Shown here: positions 9,236 to 18,900 of the stretch, piece by piece
Numbering within the stretch: the stretch's first letter is position 1
Layout of the letters: each line of letters starts with the position of its first letter
NCBI GenBank assembly: GCA_045132235.1
Contig: JBGURX010000020.1
Span: 20,397 to 84,396, forward strand
DNA from: UBA1756 sp045132235
GTDB taxonomy: Bacteria; Bacteroidota; Bacteroidia; Bacteroidales; WCHB1-69
Length of the DNA: 64,000 nucleotides
Reading direction: 5' to 3'
Translations under genes and position numbers: made by a program
Notes under the pieces: model-generated
What the model saw: only the letters and a program-made list of their open reading frames with translations
Told to the model about the DNA's origin: nothing
Databases searched by the model: none

Positions 9236-10228
9236 ACTTTGTAATTTTCGTGCATTTTCAATACGCTGACTAATGTTTTTTTTAAGCGATTCGGGAGAAA
9301 GCACTTTGATTTTGTCGGAGTGGCCGAATAGATAAGTCTCTAATTCATAATTAGGTATAACCTTCAGGGTAAAAATGTTATCAGGACGCTTCTTCATTGA
9401 ACCGTGAATGGGCTTAGTCAGAAAATAGCCTAAATAATCTTCTTCAACCTTTAGTATTACAGTTTCTTCCTTGGCATTTTCGGGGTGTGTTACGCCGACG
9501 ATATCATCAAAATACTCTGTGAAATCAATGTCGGTGTTTTCTCGGAAGCTACCCTTGGTCTCTTTGACAGAGTTCATCCTGTCAAGGGCAGGATTGATGA
9601 CCTTGTTAAAGCCATCATGCCAGCAGAAAAGAAACCACCTATTGTTGTATTGCTTGAGATAGTAGGGTGATACCACCATTTCCTGTTCCTCTTTGCCAAA
9701 AGGTGTGTATCTGATCTTCACCTTTTTTTTCGCCACAATAGCGTCAAATAAAGGCGAAAAGAATCTCAGTCCCTTGAGGTCGATGTTTTGGTCGAAACCC
9801 ACGGCACCGACAGAATTACTGTTGATTTCAAAAGTGCTTTCGAGCTTGCCAATAACCTCTTCCATCCATTCGAAGTTCGGGAGCCCTTTGAATCGCCCAA
9901 GCATAGCGATGGCATCAGCCAGCTGCTGGGTTTCCGTAGCGTTAATTGGTTGTTTGCGGATAGAGAAATCCGGATCGGCGTAGCGGTAATAGATTTGCCG
10001 TCCATCACGGATTCGCTCAATGGGTGCATCATAACCATCGGGACTTTCCATAAACTGAATGTCGTAAAAAATCTGCCGCCGTTGCACACCGGAGGTTCCG
10101 GGGTCATTTTCTTCCAGCGCTTCGTTGCAGGCATCAATCAAGTTTTCAATGGTGTAAGCCTTATGCACGTTGCTCAGGCATCGGTCAATGGTCATGTAAC
10201 GGATTACAGCATTTTTATTGGTTGGCAT
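9227..10228 (-). CDS. WYL-domain regulator, distal gene of the defence operon
   Basis: A 333-residue protein with an N-terminal DNA-binding-like region (RYMTIDRCLSN, LIDACNEALEE) and a WYL domain near residues 190-230 (VSPYYLKQYNNRWFLFCWH). A C-terminal WCX-like part follows (VILKVEEDYLGYFLTKP, then SPESLKKNISQRIENA). WYL proteins sense nucleic acids or nucleotides and often regulate defence loci. It lies 32 bases after the McrC-like gene with no clear -7 box in the gap, so it is probably the last gene of the operon. Autoregulation or ligand sensing is inference. Confidence 0.85.
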   Translation of the reverse strand: MPTNKNAVIRYMTIDRCLSNVHKAYTIENLIDACNEALEENDPGTSGVQRRQIFYDIQFMESPDGYDAPIERIRDGRQIYYRYADPDFSIRKQPINATETQQLADAIAMLGRFKGLPNFEWMEEVIGKLESTFEINSNSVGAVGFDQNIDLKGLRFFSPLFDAIVAKKKVKIRYTPFGKEEQEMVVSPYYLKQYNNRWFLFCWHDGFNKVINPALDRMNSVKETKGSFRENTDIDFTEYFDDIVGVTHPENAKEETVILKVEEDYLGYFLTKPIHGSMKKRPDNIFTLKVIPNYELETYLFGHSDKIKVLSPESLKKNISQRIENARKLQSLI

Positions 10229-10260
10229 GTGACAGTTTTTTTTTATCAGTTTACATCAGA

Positions 10261-12069
10261 TTATACATCATCCAGGGCAAAGTCCAAAAAATCCATGCCC
10301 CATTCGTTTTCGCTTATGTCTTGGTATTTTTCATTTTTATTTCGGAATGCAATTCTCCTGCTTTCCTCCCGATAATCAAATACAAAATGACAAGAGCTAC
10401 ACAGAAGATAATTCAGATTTTTTACTCCTCTCCCGAGACTGCCTTCACAATTTATGCATAACATACTCTTTTTCAGTCTCTCCCCATTTTCACCAAGTTC
10501 TTTTCTTAGTTTTTCTACTTCATTTTTGATGGCCTCCCTATCCAATCGGCCACGTTTTTTGAAATGTTCATCGGCTTGCAGCTTGTCGAAGTCAAATCCA
10601 ATGTTCGAATCTGGGTAGCGGAGAAAACGATAATGGTATTTTTCGTCAAATGAAAGGGTGGACGATTGAAAGTACTGGACATACTCCTTCAGTTTTTGCG
10701 GGTAAGTGTAGGTATAGTGTGTCTGATAGAAATACTGCACCAGCAGCAGTTTCCGAAGGAAACCACCCACGCGTTCCGCACTGTCCGCATCCAGAGGATT
10801 GATATCGACAATTCTACCGGAGCGTTTGCCTTGCTCGGAATACGAGAAAACATACAAATCCTCTTTCTTTAATTCAGACTCTGCCGTTTGTGTCTCATTG
10901 CCCACCACCACAATGCGTTTTTTCAGGCTTTCGCCCACTTTGAGTTCGAATATCCCATGCTCCGTTATGTTTAATTCCATCGAAGTCCAGTGCGGGTGTG
11001 TCGCCTTCCAGCCAGAATAAGTGCCTTCTATCGTATATTTCCAATATTCCTTCAAGACATACACAATCAATGCTTCTGCATAGCCTCGGATTCCGATCAT
11101 CACGAGCTGTTCTGTCCGAAGCTTTTCCTCTTCGGCAGCTGTCGGATTCACATTGCACAGCTTGTCCCATAATGCGCTCAAATACCGGTAATGCTTGTGA
11201 TTGACCATGACATTGGTGTCCCTGTATTCAATGCTTTGCACCGTATATTGGTTCACAAGCCCGAACAATTCATTCTTTTGCAGCTGTGACAACTGCTTGT
11301 ATAGTTGGACCAGCACTTCTTCCGTCTCATTCAGTGTTTTGGAATACTTGCTGTCAGCAGAATAATATTCATCAGAATAGGTGCTCCCTATAAGTTTCAG
11401 ATTCCTATCAATCTTTTCATGCCATCCCTTTTCATACTCCTTGTCCTGCAGCAGTTGTCTATATTGTTTCAAAAACTCCTTGATATCCTGTACCTCCTTG
11501 ACTCTGCCCGACAAATAGACCAGCGTCCGTTTCACGAACGCAACCGCAATCTGGTTTTCATACACATTATAATTGAGCTCCAACTCCTCATTCAGGATTT
11601 TACGGGGCTTGAAATCGACAATGCTCTTCGAAATCCAATCCTCCGTGTGCGAGGCAAGATGCTGATAGCTCCTGTTCGGCAGTCTTTTGGCTCTAACGAC
11701 ATTCACTTTTTCAATGGTTCTCTCCAAAAGATAATGCGGATTTCTGAAAATTTCTTTAATATGGGAAACATTTTCGTTCAATTCTTTCTCAAAATCGTTG
11801 AGGAACAGCTTTCTTTTAATCCGCTGGATAATCGGGTTAACGGCAAATTCATTGGAAGGAGATTTTTCAATAGAGGCATACAACTCAAGAAAAAGTTCCT
11901 GCACACTCTTGTTTTCCTCCAAAAGGATTTCCTGACGGATAACCTTTTTTGTGGGAAAAGTGGCGTAGGTCAAATCGCGTCCCTCGCAGGTGAATCTTCC
12001 GAAATCCATCACTTCCGGAAGATCCTTTTCCTCAAGAAATTGCCCCTTGTACCGGTCAAATACTTTCAT
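10261..12069 (-). CDS. McrC-like DUF2357 protein with C-terminal zinc ribbon
   Basis: A 602-residue partner of the McrB-like protein. The DUF2357 signature is seen as ELNYNVYENQIAVAFVKRTL (about 162-181). A central alpha/beta region (320-450) contains FELKV (374-378), a candidate E-x-K half of a PD-(D/E)XK nuclease site; a convincing preceding Asp is not obvious, so catalysis is unproven. The C-terminus has a zinc ribbon: C538-x2-C541 and C557-x2-C560. The ATG overlaps the McrB-like stop by one base (TAATG), implying coupled synthesis. In McrBC systems the McrC subunit stimulates the NTPase and cuts nucleic acid. The gene looks AT-richer than the flanking housekeeping genes. Confidence 0.8.
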   Translation of the reverse strand: MKVFDRYKGQFLEEKDLPEVMDFGRFTCEGRDLTYATFPTKKVIRQEILLEENKSVQELFLELYASIEKSPSNEFAVNPIIQRIKRKLFLNDFEKELNENVSHIKEIFRNPHYLLERTIEKVNVVRAKRLPNRSYQHLASHTEDWISKSIVDFKPRKILNEELELNYNVYENQIAVAFVKRTLVYLSGRVKEVQDIKEFLKQYRQLLQDKEYEKGWHEKIDRNLKLIGSTYSDEYYSADSKYSKTLNETEEVLVQLYKQLSQLQKNELFGLVNQYTVQSIEYRDTNVMVNHKHYRYLSALWDKLCNVNPTAAEEEKLRTEQLVMIGIRGYAEALIVYVLKEYWKYTIEGTYSGWKATHPHWTSMELNITEHGIFELKVGESLKKRIVVVGNETQTAESELKKEDLYVFSYSEQGKRSGRIVDINPLDADSAERVGGFLRKLLLVQYFYQTHYTYTYPQKLKEYVQYFQSSTLSFDEKYHYRFLRYPDSNIGFDFDKLQADEHFKKRGRLDREAIKNEVEKLRKELGENGERLKKSMLCINCEGSLGRGVKNLNYLLCSSCHFVFDYREESRRIAFRNKNEKYQDISENEWGMDFLDFALDDV

Positions 12070-14384
12070 TACTTTTCTTTTTTCTGGATTTCCTCATCAA
12101 GAAAACCAAGAGCTATTTGGGGCTCTTCTTTATTAAATCCATTCTTAAACAACTCTTTATACTTCTCCTTGAAAGCTGTCAGGCTGCCTTTATCCAAATC
12201 ATACCTGTTTTTCAAGGTTCTGAAAAGGCGGCTGGTAACCAAATGGTCAGCTGCTTCGGCAAGTTTCCCGCCACAAGCACGATAGGCGCAAATAAACCGT
12301 TCCGCCTGGTTCTCAAAACGATTACCTATGCCGATACCCTTGGCTGCCAACATATCCTTCAATTCAGCATTGTCAATAAAATTCTTAAATGTTGTGAATT
12401 CCCCTTTATGAGCATTAGAGGAGTCCTTGAATTTTTCTTCCAACCAAGAATAGGTGACTACATAGTCATTAATTTTACCATTTCCCACCTTGGCATAATT
12501 CTTGGGCATCTCCATCAAGTTGGAGCGATCGTAGGTCTTCGGAGCGAACTCAAGCGTGGTTTCATCGTGATTTGCCGTGCCGATGAACCGCACATTTTTG
12601 GGGACGCGCAATTTTCCTGTCCCATCATCTTTATTAACTAACCTTGGAAGAGTATCAAGGGGGGCATTTATCCTGATATACCGTTCTTGCTCCGACTGCT
12701 CCAGAAGGGAGAGGAAATCGGCGAAGTAGTGCTCCGGACGGGAAAGGTTCATCTCATCAAGGATAATCAAGAAGAGGGTATCCTTGTATTTGGGCTGATT
12801 GGCCGCATACAGCGCCTGGAAGAAATCTGTCTCATTGTACTTGTGGTCAAACGAATTGTAGTAGCCCATAAGGTCCATGTTGTCGCGCCAACCGGATTGT
12901 ACCGCACAAATCCGGTAGGGCTCCCCGTTTTTCCCTTGAAATTCCGATATGTCTGTCAGTGCTTTGGCAAATTCACGCGGCAGACTGGTTTTTCCGGTAC
13001 CGCTGATGCCCTGCAGGATCGTGATGGGTGACATATACAGTCCGGCAATGAAGGTCCGGATGGTTCTTTCATCATAGTAGAAATTTTTGCCTGCCATCTT
13101 TATTTGGACGAATTGCACCAACTTCTCAAGGTCATCCGGGGCGTTCCCTTCTATCATTGTGTTCTGCATTGCAGCATCATTGTCCATTTTGTTGGCGGTT
13201 TCAAACGCTTCACCCGTCTTGTCCCGTTCCCCCTTCAGTTGGTCAATGGTGACATGCAGATCGTCAATTGTTCTGCGCAATGATGCCTCACGAGCTTCCG
13301 CCGATTCGATTTTGTTTTTATAGGATTCCAATTCGATAATATACGAATCATTATTGTGAAGCAATGCCTTAAGTTGCATGATTTCTTTCTCGTCAACTTG
13401 ATTTTTAAGTTCTTGCACCTTTTGCTGAAGTATTTGCTTTTCCTTCTGCAATTGATCCACTTCCCGTTGTTCGGGTCGTTCGTTCAACTCATTTTCAAGT
13501 TTTTCCAAACGATCTTTCATCGCCTGGTATTCAGGGAGCATTTGATCAAGTTCAACATCCATAAATGCCGCTTGGATAGCTTCGATTTTTCCTTGAAGAT
13601 TGTCATTTGTTTGAACAAGTCGCTTATTCTTTGACTGCTCCATTTCAAGCGACCTTCTTGTCTGTTCCAACACTCCTTCATACTTTTCCTCATACTTTTC
13701 CCTAAGATCCTCTTCGAATAATTCCTTACCTGCCTCAAACTTTTTCTGTTCCCTTTCCAGTTCCATCTGCTGTTTTTTCAGCTCGGACGCTTCATCCACC
13801 TTACTGAAAATATCCTCCAAGTTTTTTTGGTGCAATTCATTCAACTTTGTCAAATACGCTTCTGTGTCGGTGAACACCTTTTCGCCAGACTCCCGCAGAG
13901 TGCCTATAAGATGGTTTATTACCTCGGTGTATTCTCCGTTGTCGAGGGCTAATTCCCGCTCGAGGACATTTTTTTCCCTTTTGTTAAGTACATACAGTTT
14001 GTCCTTCATCTTATTTTTTGCTTCATCCACACTTTCCCGGTCAGATTGAAGTGCAGTTTCCTCTGTCTGCTTCTTTTCATTCCATTTTGATTGCTCATCC
14101 TCAATTTTCTTCTGCAGGCTTTGCAGCTGACTGCGTATTCCCAGCAACTTTCTCCAGTAGTCATCAACAGCATTTTTTTCTTTCGCTCTATCGAACTCCT
14201 CCTGATCTTTTTGTGGCAGCGATTCAACCACATCGACCTTATTCTCCTCACACTCTTGTTGCAATTCGCGCTGCAATTCATCAGCATTCTGAATCTGCTC
14301 TTCATTCGGTGCAGCAACCTTTGCCATATTTTGCGTTTTTTGCGAGGCACTCTGTTTCTTGTTGTGATTGTTTTTTTTACCCAT
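12069..14384 (-). CDS. McrB-like AAA+ NTPase with long coiled coil
   Basis: A 771-residue protein. Residues 30-400 are almost entirely heptad-rich Glu/Lys/Gln coiled coil, replacing the usual McrB modified-base recognition domain. Residues 415-750 form the AAA+ domain: Walker A GISGTGKTS (459-467), Walker B ILDEMNLSRPEHYFADFLSL (541-560, the McrB signature), then GTANHDETT (602-610) and YDRS (618-621). Classical McrB has NTAD followed directly by RS, whereas here NHDE is separated from DRS by an insertion. It probably forms a hexameric ring with the downstream McrC-like protein. Being GTP- or ATP-driven cannot be decided from sequence. Confidence 0.88.
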   Translation of the reverse strand: MGKKNNHNKKQSASQKTQNMAKVAAPNEEQIQNADELQRELQQECEENKVDVVESLPQKDQEEFDRAKEKNAVDDYWRKLLGIRSQLQSLQKKIEDEQSKWNEKKQTEETALQSDRESVDEAKNKMKDKLYVLNKREKNVLERELALDNGEYTEVINHLIGTLRESGEKVFTDTEAYLTKLNELHQKNLEDIFSKVDEASELKKQQMELEREQKKFEAGKELFEEDLREKYEEKYEGVLEQTRRSLEMEQSKNKRLVQTNDNLQGKIEAIQAAFMDVELDQMLPEYQAMKDRLEKLENELNERPEQREVDQLQKEKQILQQKVQELKNQVDEKEIMQLKALLHNNDSYIIELESYKNKIESAEAREASLRRTIDDLHVTIDQLKGERDKTGEAFETANKMDNDAAMQNTMIEGNAPDDLEKLVQFVQIKMAGKNFYYDERTIRTFIAGLYMSPITILQGISGTGKTSLPREFAKALTDISEFQGKNGEPYRICAVQSGWRDNMDLMGYYNSFDHKYNETDFFQALYAANQPKYKDTLFLIILDEMNLSRPEHYFADFLSLLEQSEQERYIRINAPLDTLPRLVNKDDGTGKLRVPKNVRFIGTANHDETTLEFAPKTYDRSNLMEMPKNYAKVGNGKINDYVVTYSWLEEKFKDSSNAHKGEFTTFKNFIDNAELKDMLAAKGIGIGNRFENQAERFICAYRACGGKLAEAADHLVTSRLFRTLKNRYDLDKGSLTAFKEKYKELFKNGFNKEEPQIALGFLDEEIQKKEK

Positions 14385-14389
14385 GGTGA

Positions 14390-15907
14390 TTATTGTTTGG
14401 TGATATATTCATTTATAAATTCTATGATAAAGTCGTAGTAAGATTTAGCCTTTTCCTTTGTAAGGTTTTCGTCAGGGCCATGTGTCTGCCGCCCGCCTAT
14501 TGTTCCATGTGCACAGGTGTTGTTCCTCCAGTGTGCTATTTCAATCAGAAGTTCAATTTTCCCGTTCAGCATGGAAAACAGTGGGGAGTTTTTGTCCAAT
14601 TCATATGTTAGGGCAAAGGCAGCCAAATGCTGGATGATGCCTTGAGGATTTTTTATCTTCCCTTTCATCGCATTCAGCAATTGATTCGGCACAGAAGTCT
14701 CCCTTGAGAACAATTTGGATTTGTAAATATTCTTTATGGCTTGCTTCTTGTCGTTTGTTGAATCCGTATTGTCATCGGGATAGCGGTTTACCAACTCTTC
14801 ATAAACGGATTGCCTATTGTCCCTATCGTGCTTGAATACATTCTCGAAGGCAGAACAGATGTACAAAATCATTTCCTTTGCAGAATTTTCCCATTTTTGT
14901 GGGTTGTCTTGGATGTGAAGATGCTTCTCTATAATCTGCTCACAGTAGCCTTGTAGATTTTTATCCAAATTATAAAAATCAGTAGAAAAACTATCGCACA
15001 CGACCTCATCAATCCTGTTTTTCAGATCCTGGTTATATTCCTCCAATCTCTTATTACGGGAGGTCTGTGCATCCTCGAACCTTTTCTCAATCTCACTGAG
15101 CAACGTTTTGTTTTCCTTTGTGTTAAGATAAAATTTCAGTTGCACATTGTCGCCATAGCCAAAGGGATCCAGCACTTTCCAGTCCGGATTGTAGATTCCG
15201 TCTTCACCCTCCAGATAGATATAGGTACACACCCAAACCTTTTCGGGACGATTGGTCGGGATGTAGCGGATGCTTAGTTTCGGAATCGTTGTTTCCACGG
15301 TGTCCTCCGACATCGAGTCAAACTGTTTGCTGTAGGTGTCTTTTATGATTTCCGCAATTTGTTTTTCCGACAAGGCGGATTTAGTTTTTTGCCGGAAGAC
15401 GATCTCGTCCAAATAGAACACGGAGTCATCCCGTTCATCACCATCCCCCTTTTCGCCTCTGATGATGCGTGGCTTTGGATCGGACGTGACATCCGGGCGG
15501 ACGATATTTTCCACATAGTAGGGATAGTATCCCTCGGTGTCAATATACTGAAACAGGTAGCCTATCCTTCGTTCATTCGGGTTGATGACCAGTCCGTCTA
15601 TTTCCGACAATTTATTCTTTCCTTCCTCAGAGAGGGCGCCATACTGGGTGAGTAACCCTTTTCGCTGCAGGGCATTCGCCACTATCTCGATGAGTTTTTC
15701 ATCCAGCCCTGTCATTTCCGCTATTCTTTGTGTTGCCATCCCCGGTTTCGCCTTGAACCGCAGGACGGTCTTTTCAAAGAAATCCAATCCCGAAGAAAAC
15801 GCACATGTTTCAATACGGTACATGTACATGGGTATCGCCACCCTCAGAAATCTGCGGGATGGGCTTGCCGTAGTATTGCAAATAATGTTATTGTATTCTA
15901 TTTCCAT
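14390..15907 (-). CDS. Winged-helix / HEPN-domain protein, putative RNase
   Basis: A 505-residue protein using the ATG at 15907, which overlaps the helicase stop by 20 bases; an earlier ATG at 15997 would overlap by 110 and is less likely. Residues about 45-105 look like a winged helix (ATQRIAEMTGLDEKLIEIV, then QRKGLLTQYGALSEEGKNKL). The C-terminus is helical with R461-N462-x4-H467 in HWRNNTCAHG, the RN-x4-H signature of HEPN ribonucleases. The middle (280-330) is coiled coil. By family knowledge, HEPN proteins in defence loci usually degrade cellular or viral RNA. Its place between helicase and McrB-like gene fits an RNA-cutting effector. Confidence 0.72.
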   Translation of the reverse strand: MEIEYNNIICNTTASPSRRFLRVAIPMYMYRIETCAFSSGLDFFEKTVLRFKAKPGMATQRIAEMTGLDEKLIEIVANALQRKGLLTQYGALSEEGKNKLSEIDGLVINPNERRIGYLFQYIDTEGYYPYYVENIVRPDVTSDPKPRIIRGEKGDGDERDDSVFYLDEIVFRQKTKSALSEKQIAEIIKDTYSKQFDSMSEDTVETTIPKLSIRYIPTNRPEKVWVCTYIYLEGEDGIYNPDWKVLDPFGYGDNVQLKFYLNTKENKTLLSEIEKRFEDAQTSRNKRLEEYNQDLKNRIDEVVCDSFSTDFYNLDKNLQGYCEQIIEKHLHIQDNPQKWENSAKEMILYICSAFENVFKHDRDNRQSVYEELVNRYPDDNTDSTNDKKQAIKNIYKSKLFSRETSVPNQLLNAMKGKIKNPQGIIQHLAAFALTYELDKNSPLFSMLNGKIELLIEIAHWRNNTCAHGTIGGRQTHGPDENLTKEKAKSYYDFIIEFINEYITKQ

Positions 15908-18900
15908 ATTTTGAGCTTGGATCTGAAAACGTCTTGTAAAATTCAAAAAGGCCTTCCACGTATTTTTGGGCGAATTCGTCTTCAAACATTTGGGCATCGC
16001 CCACCACGATGATCATTTTCCGAGCGCGGGAAAAAGCGACATTCAGCCTGTTTTCCACTGTCAGGAACCCGAAAACCTTGCCGGGGTTTTCGTCCGTCCT
16101 CTGGATCTCATTGGAGCGCACCGTACTCAGGATTACGATGTCAAATTCCTTGCCCTGGAAGGAGTCCACGGAACCGATCCTCAATTTTTCGCGGCCATCC
16201 GCTGTCTCTTTGTATTTATCGGCAATGTCGTATTCTCCTGTTGCCGTTTTCTTCGCATATCCAGCATCAGATGCTTCTTTATACAGGGATGTGACCTGTT
16301 GAGCGTAAAACGTGATGATGCCTACACTCAGGTTCTCGAACTCAGGGTCTTTCTCCATTTCCTTCAGCAAGGCGAAAACCCGTTTGGCTTCGGCAGGCCG
16401 GCTCTTGCTTTTTCCTCCGAGCTCTTTCCCCGACTGTTTCGGCACATTGCAGAACACTCCCACCTTGTCCTTTGCCCATTTGAGCTGGAGACGATGCTGT
16501 TTTGCCTCAGCCTGCTCATTCCATCCCATTCCCGGCTGAAGTTCCCCATTGTAGTACAGCCTGCTGATAAAATCGCCGATGGCTGGATGCATACGGAACT
16601 GCGCTTTCAATGTGATGCAGCGGGGGATGCCACTTTTTTCCATGTTTCTGAAAATGATTCCGAAAAGGGATTCCTGCAGTTTTTTCTTTGCTTCCGCCTG
16701 CCTCATCTCTTCGGAATAGGTGGCGGCCGTCTCTTTGGCGATAGACTCTTCCAAAAGATGAGGCAGCTGTTTCTGGTCACCGACAAGGATAATGCGCTCT
16801 GTCGCCTTGGTCATTGGTATGAGGAGGTCCAGGGGGTTCGAGCGGGCCGCCTCTTCCAGAACGACATTGTCGAAATAACTGTACTCTCTCATAGTATAGC
16901 TGCCCGACACCTGGTTGGTGGCTGCAATACTTTCCCCGTAATTCACAATCGACTCCCTGATGTAGCCGGCATCTGCCAGGTCTCCCAAAATCTCTTCCAA
17001 GACAGAGGTAAGGAACGTATCTTCGTCCTCGTAGTCCAAAGACTCCTTTTTCCGTGCCCACGAAATCGCCTCATCCATCCAGCACTTCAAGGAAGCATTG
17101 TCGCTGATGTCAATCTCATTACTCTCCTCGAGTATGCGTGCCAAGTACTTGTTTTTCATCTCCTCCAAACGAGGAAGGAAGTCAGGCTCCGCATACTTCA
17201 TTTCCGGCGGTGCCGATTCGATAAATGCACGGTCATTGTCATCAATATCCATTTTCTTGCTGAAACGAAGGAGGTTTTTGTATCCGTCATCATCGTAGGC
17301 TTCCGGCGTGGTGCGGAGACTTTTGACAAGGCCTTCCACCTTGTCCCGTTCGGAGTCCTTAAAGCCCGATGGTGCAAAATTGCTTTTCCATGTGCTGACG
17401 AGCGCATCATTCTCAATAATACCCGCACGAACCCAATCGTCTATTTGCTTGGTTATATCCGATTTGTTATTCTCTTTTTCAAGAATTTGCTTGAGTTCCA
17501 CCAGCTTTTTGGACAAGCGCGACGACTCAGTTTTAGGGGCAAGTCTTTGAAAAGAATCATTCACATGGTTCCTTATGTCCTCGACCAGCTTATCTTCAGG
17601 TTTGAAGCTATTCTGCGTTTCCTTGCCGACTTTTATCGTGGGGAGCCCTAGTGTAGAAACTTTGGAGGCGATATGTTCAACCGTATCGTTTTGGAAAGCC
17701 GAGACGAGGATGAGTTTCCGGTCAGCGCATTTCTTCTTGGAGTCGCGTTCTGCAATCTCCAATAACCGGTCGCAGATTGCCGCCACCACTGTTGTCTTGC
17801 CTGTCCCGGGAGGGCCTTGTATGATGGCAATGTCCGGTGTGTTGACCGCAATTCTGACCGCCTCTTCCTGGTCGGGGGTCAACCCGTCGATACCGAACTT
17901 TTTCCTGAGAAAGGAGCGGGTGCGCTCAGTCAGCGTCTTTTCCGAGCGGGACTTTTTCCCCATACTTTCAACCTTGTTTTCAATAGCGAAAAGAAGGTTG
18001 GTGGTCAGAAACCTCCTTTGGTTACGGAGGAGCGAGACCGCCCTCTCCCTTCGTTTGAACACGACCTCATCCCCTTTTGTCGAAAGGACAAGCCTGCCTT
18101 CCGATGGAAGGGTGTATGTATCGTCATCAAACTCCACCTCGTCGTTGGATCCTAATAACCTTGTCTGCTCTTCGTTCAATTTAACCCGATACAGTTTTGC
18201 ATCACCCTTTTGTTCCTCTGCTCCCTCTTTCACCAATTCAAACGAGGCATATCGAAGTTCATCCCTGTGTTCCTTAAACACAGCTCTCTGCTCTTCGGAC
18301 AAATCCAACTTGACTCTTGATGTCCCATTTTTCAGGAATCGCCGATCCCTGAATTTCACCTCTCCCAGATCCGATTTCAAATTTTCCACACAATCCCGCT
18401 CAATTTTCGAATATCGCTCCCATAAGTTGATAAGTGTTTCCCCTTTGGTTTCGCTTTCGCGTATGCTCTCGTAGGTCTGCCGCATTTGAGATGCCTCAAC
18501 AAAACGGATCTCGTTGTAGAAGACAATCTGAAGGTCTGCTAAATCGTCGATGTTTTTGGGCAAACCCTTCTTTGCCTTCTTCTTTTTCACCACCCACTTC
18601 TCATTCTCCACTGCCACATCAATGGAGCCATGGAGTCCGTACAATGTGAATGTAGTTGACCCGTTTATGTAGGTCTTCACAAGCAGAGCCTCCATTGCAC
18701 CTGCATCCCACACAAATTCCCTATGGAGTTGTTCCGGTATTTTCTCAATCTTTTCACTCCGGTTGGATTGGATGTACTGATCCCCAAAACCGATTTCAAA
18801 ATCGCTTTCAAAATTTATTATCTTGCTGCATGGAAGAAATTGGATTTTCGCGCTTTGTGTATTTTCGTCGAAAAAGTCAATCCAGAACAGATAGGAGTTC

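Noticed and set aside
15966..17651. 561-residue open frame antisense to the helicase
   Set aside because: It overlaps the conserved helicase motifs on the other strand and has no own promoter or known domain.
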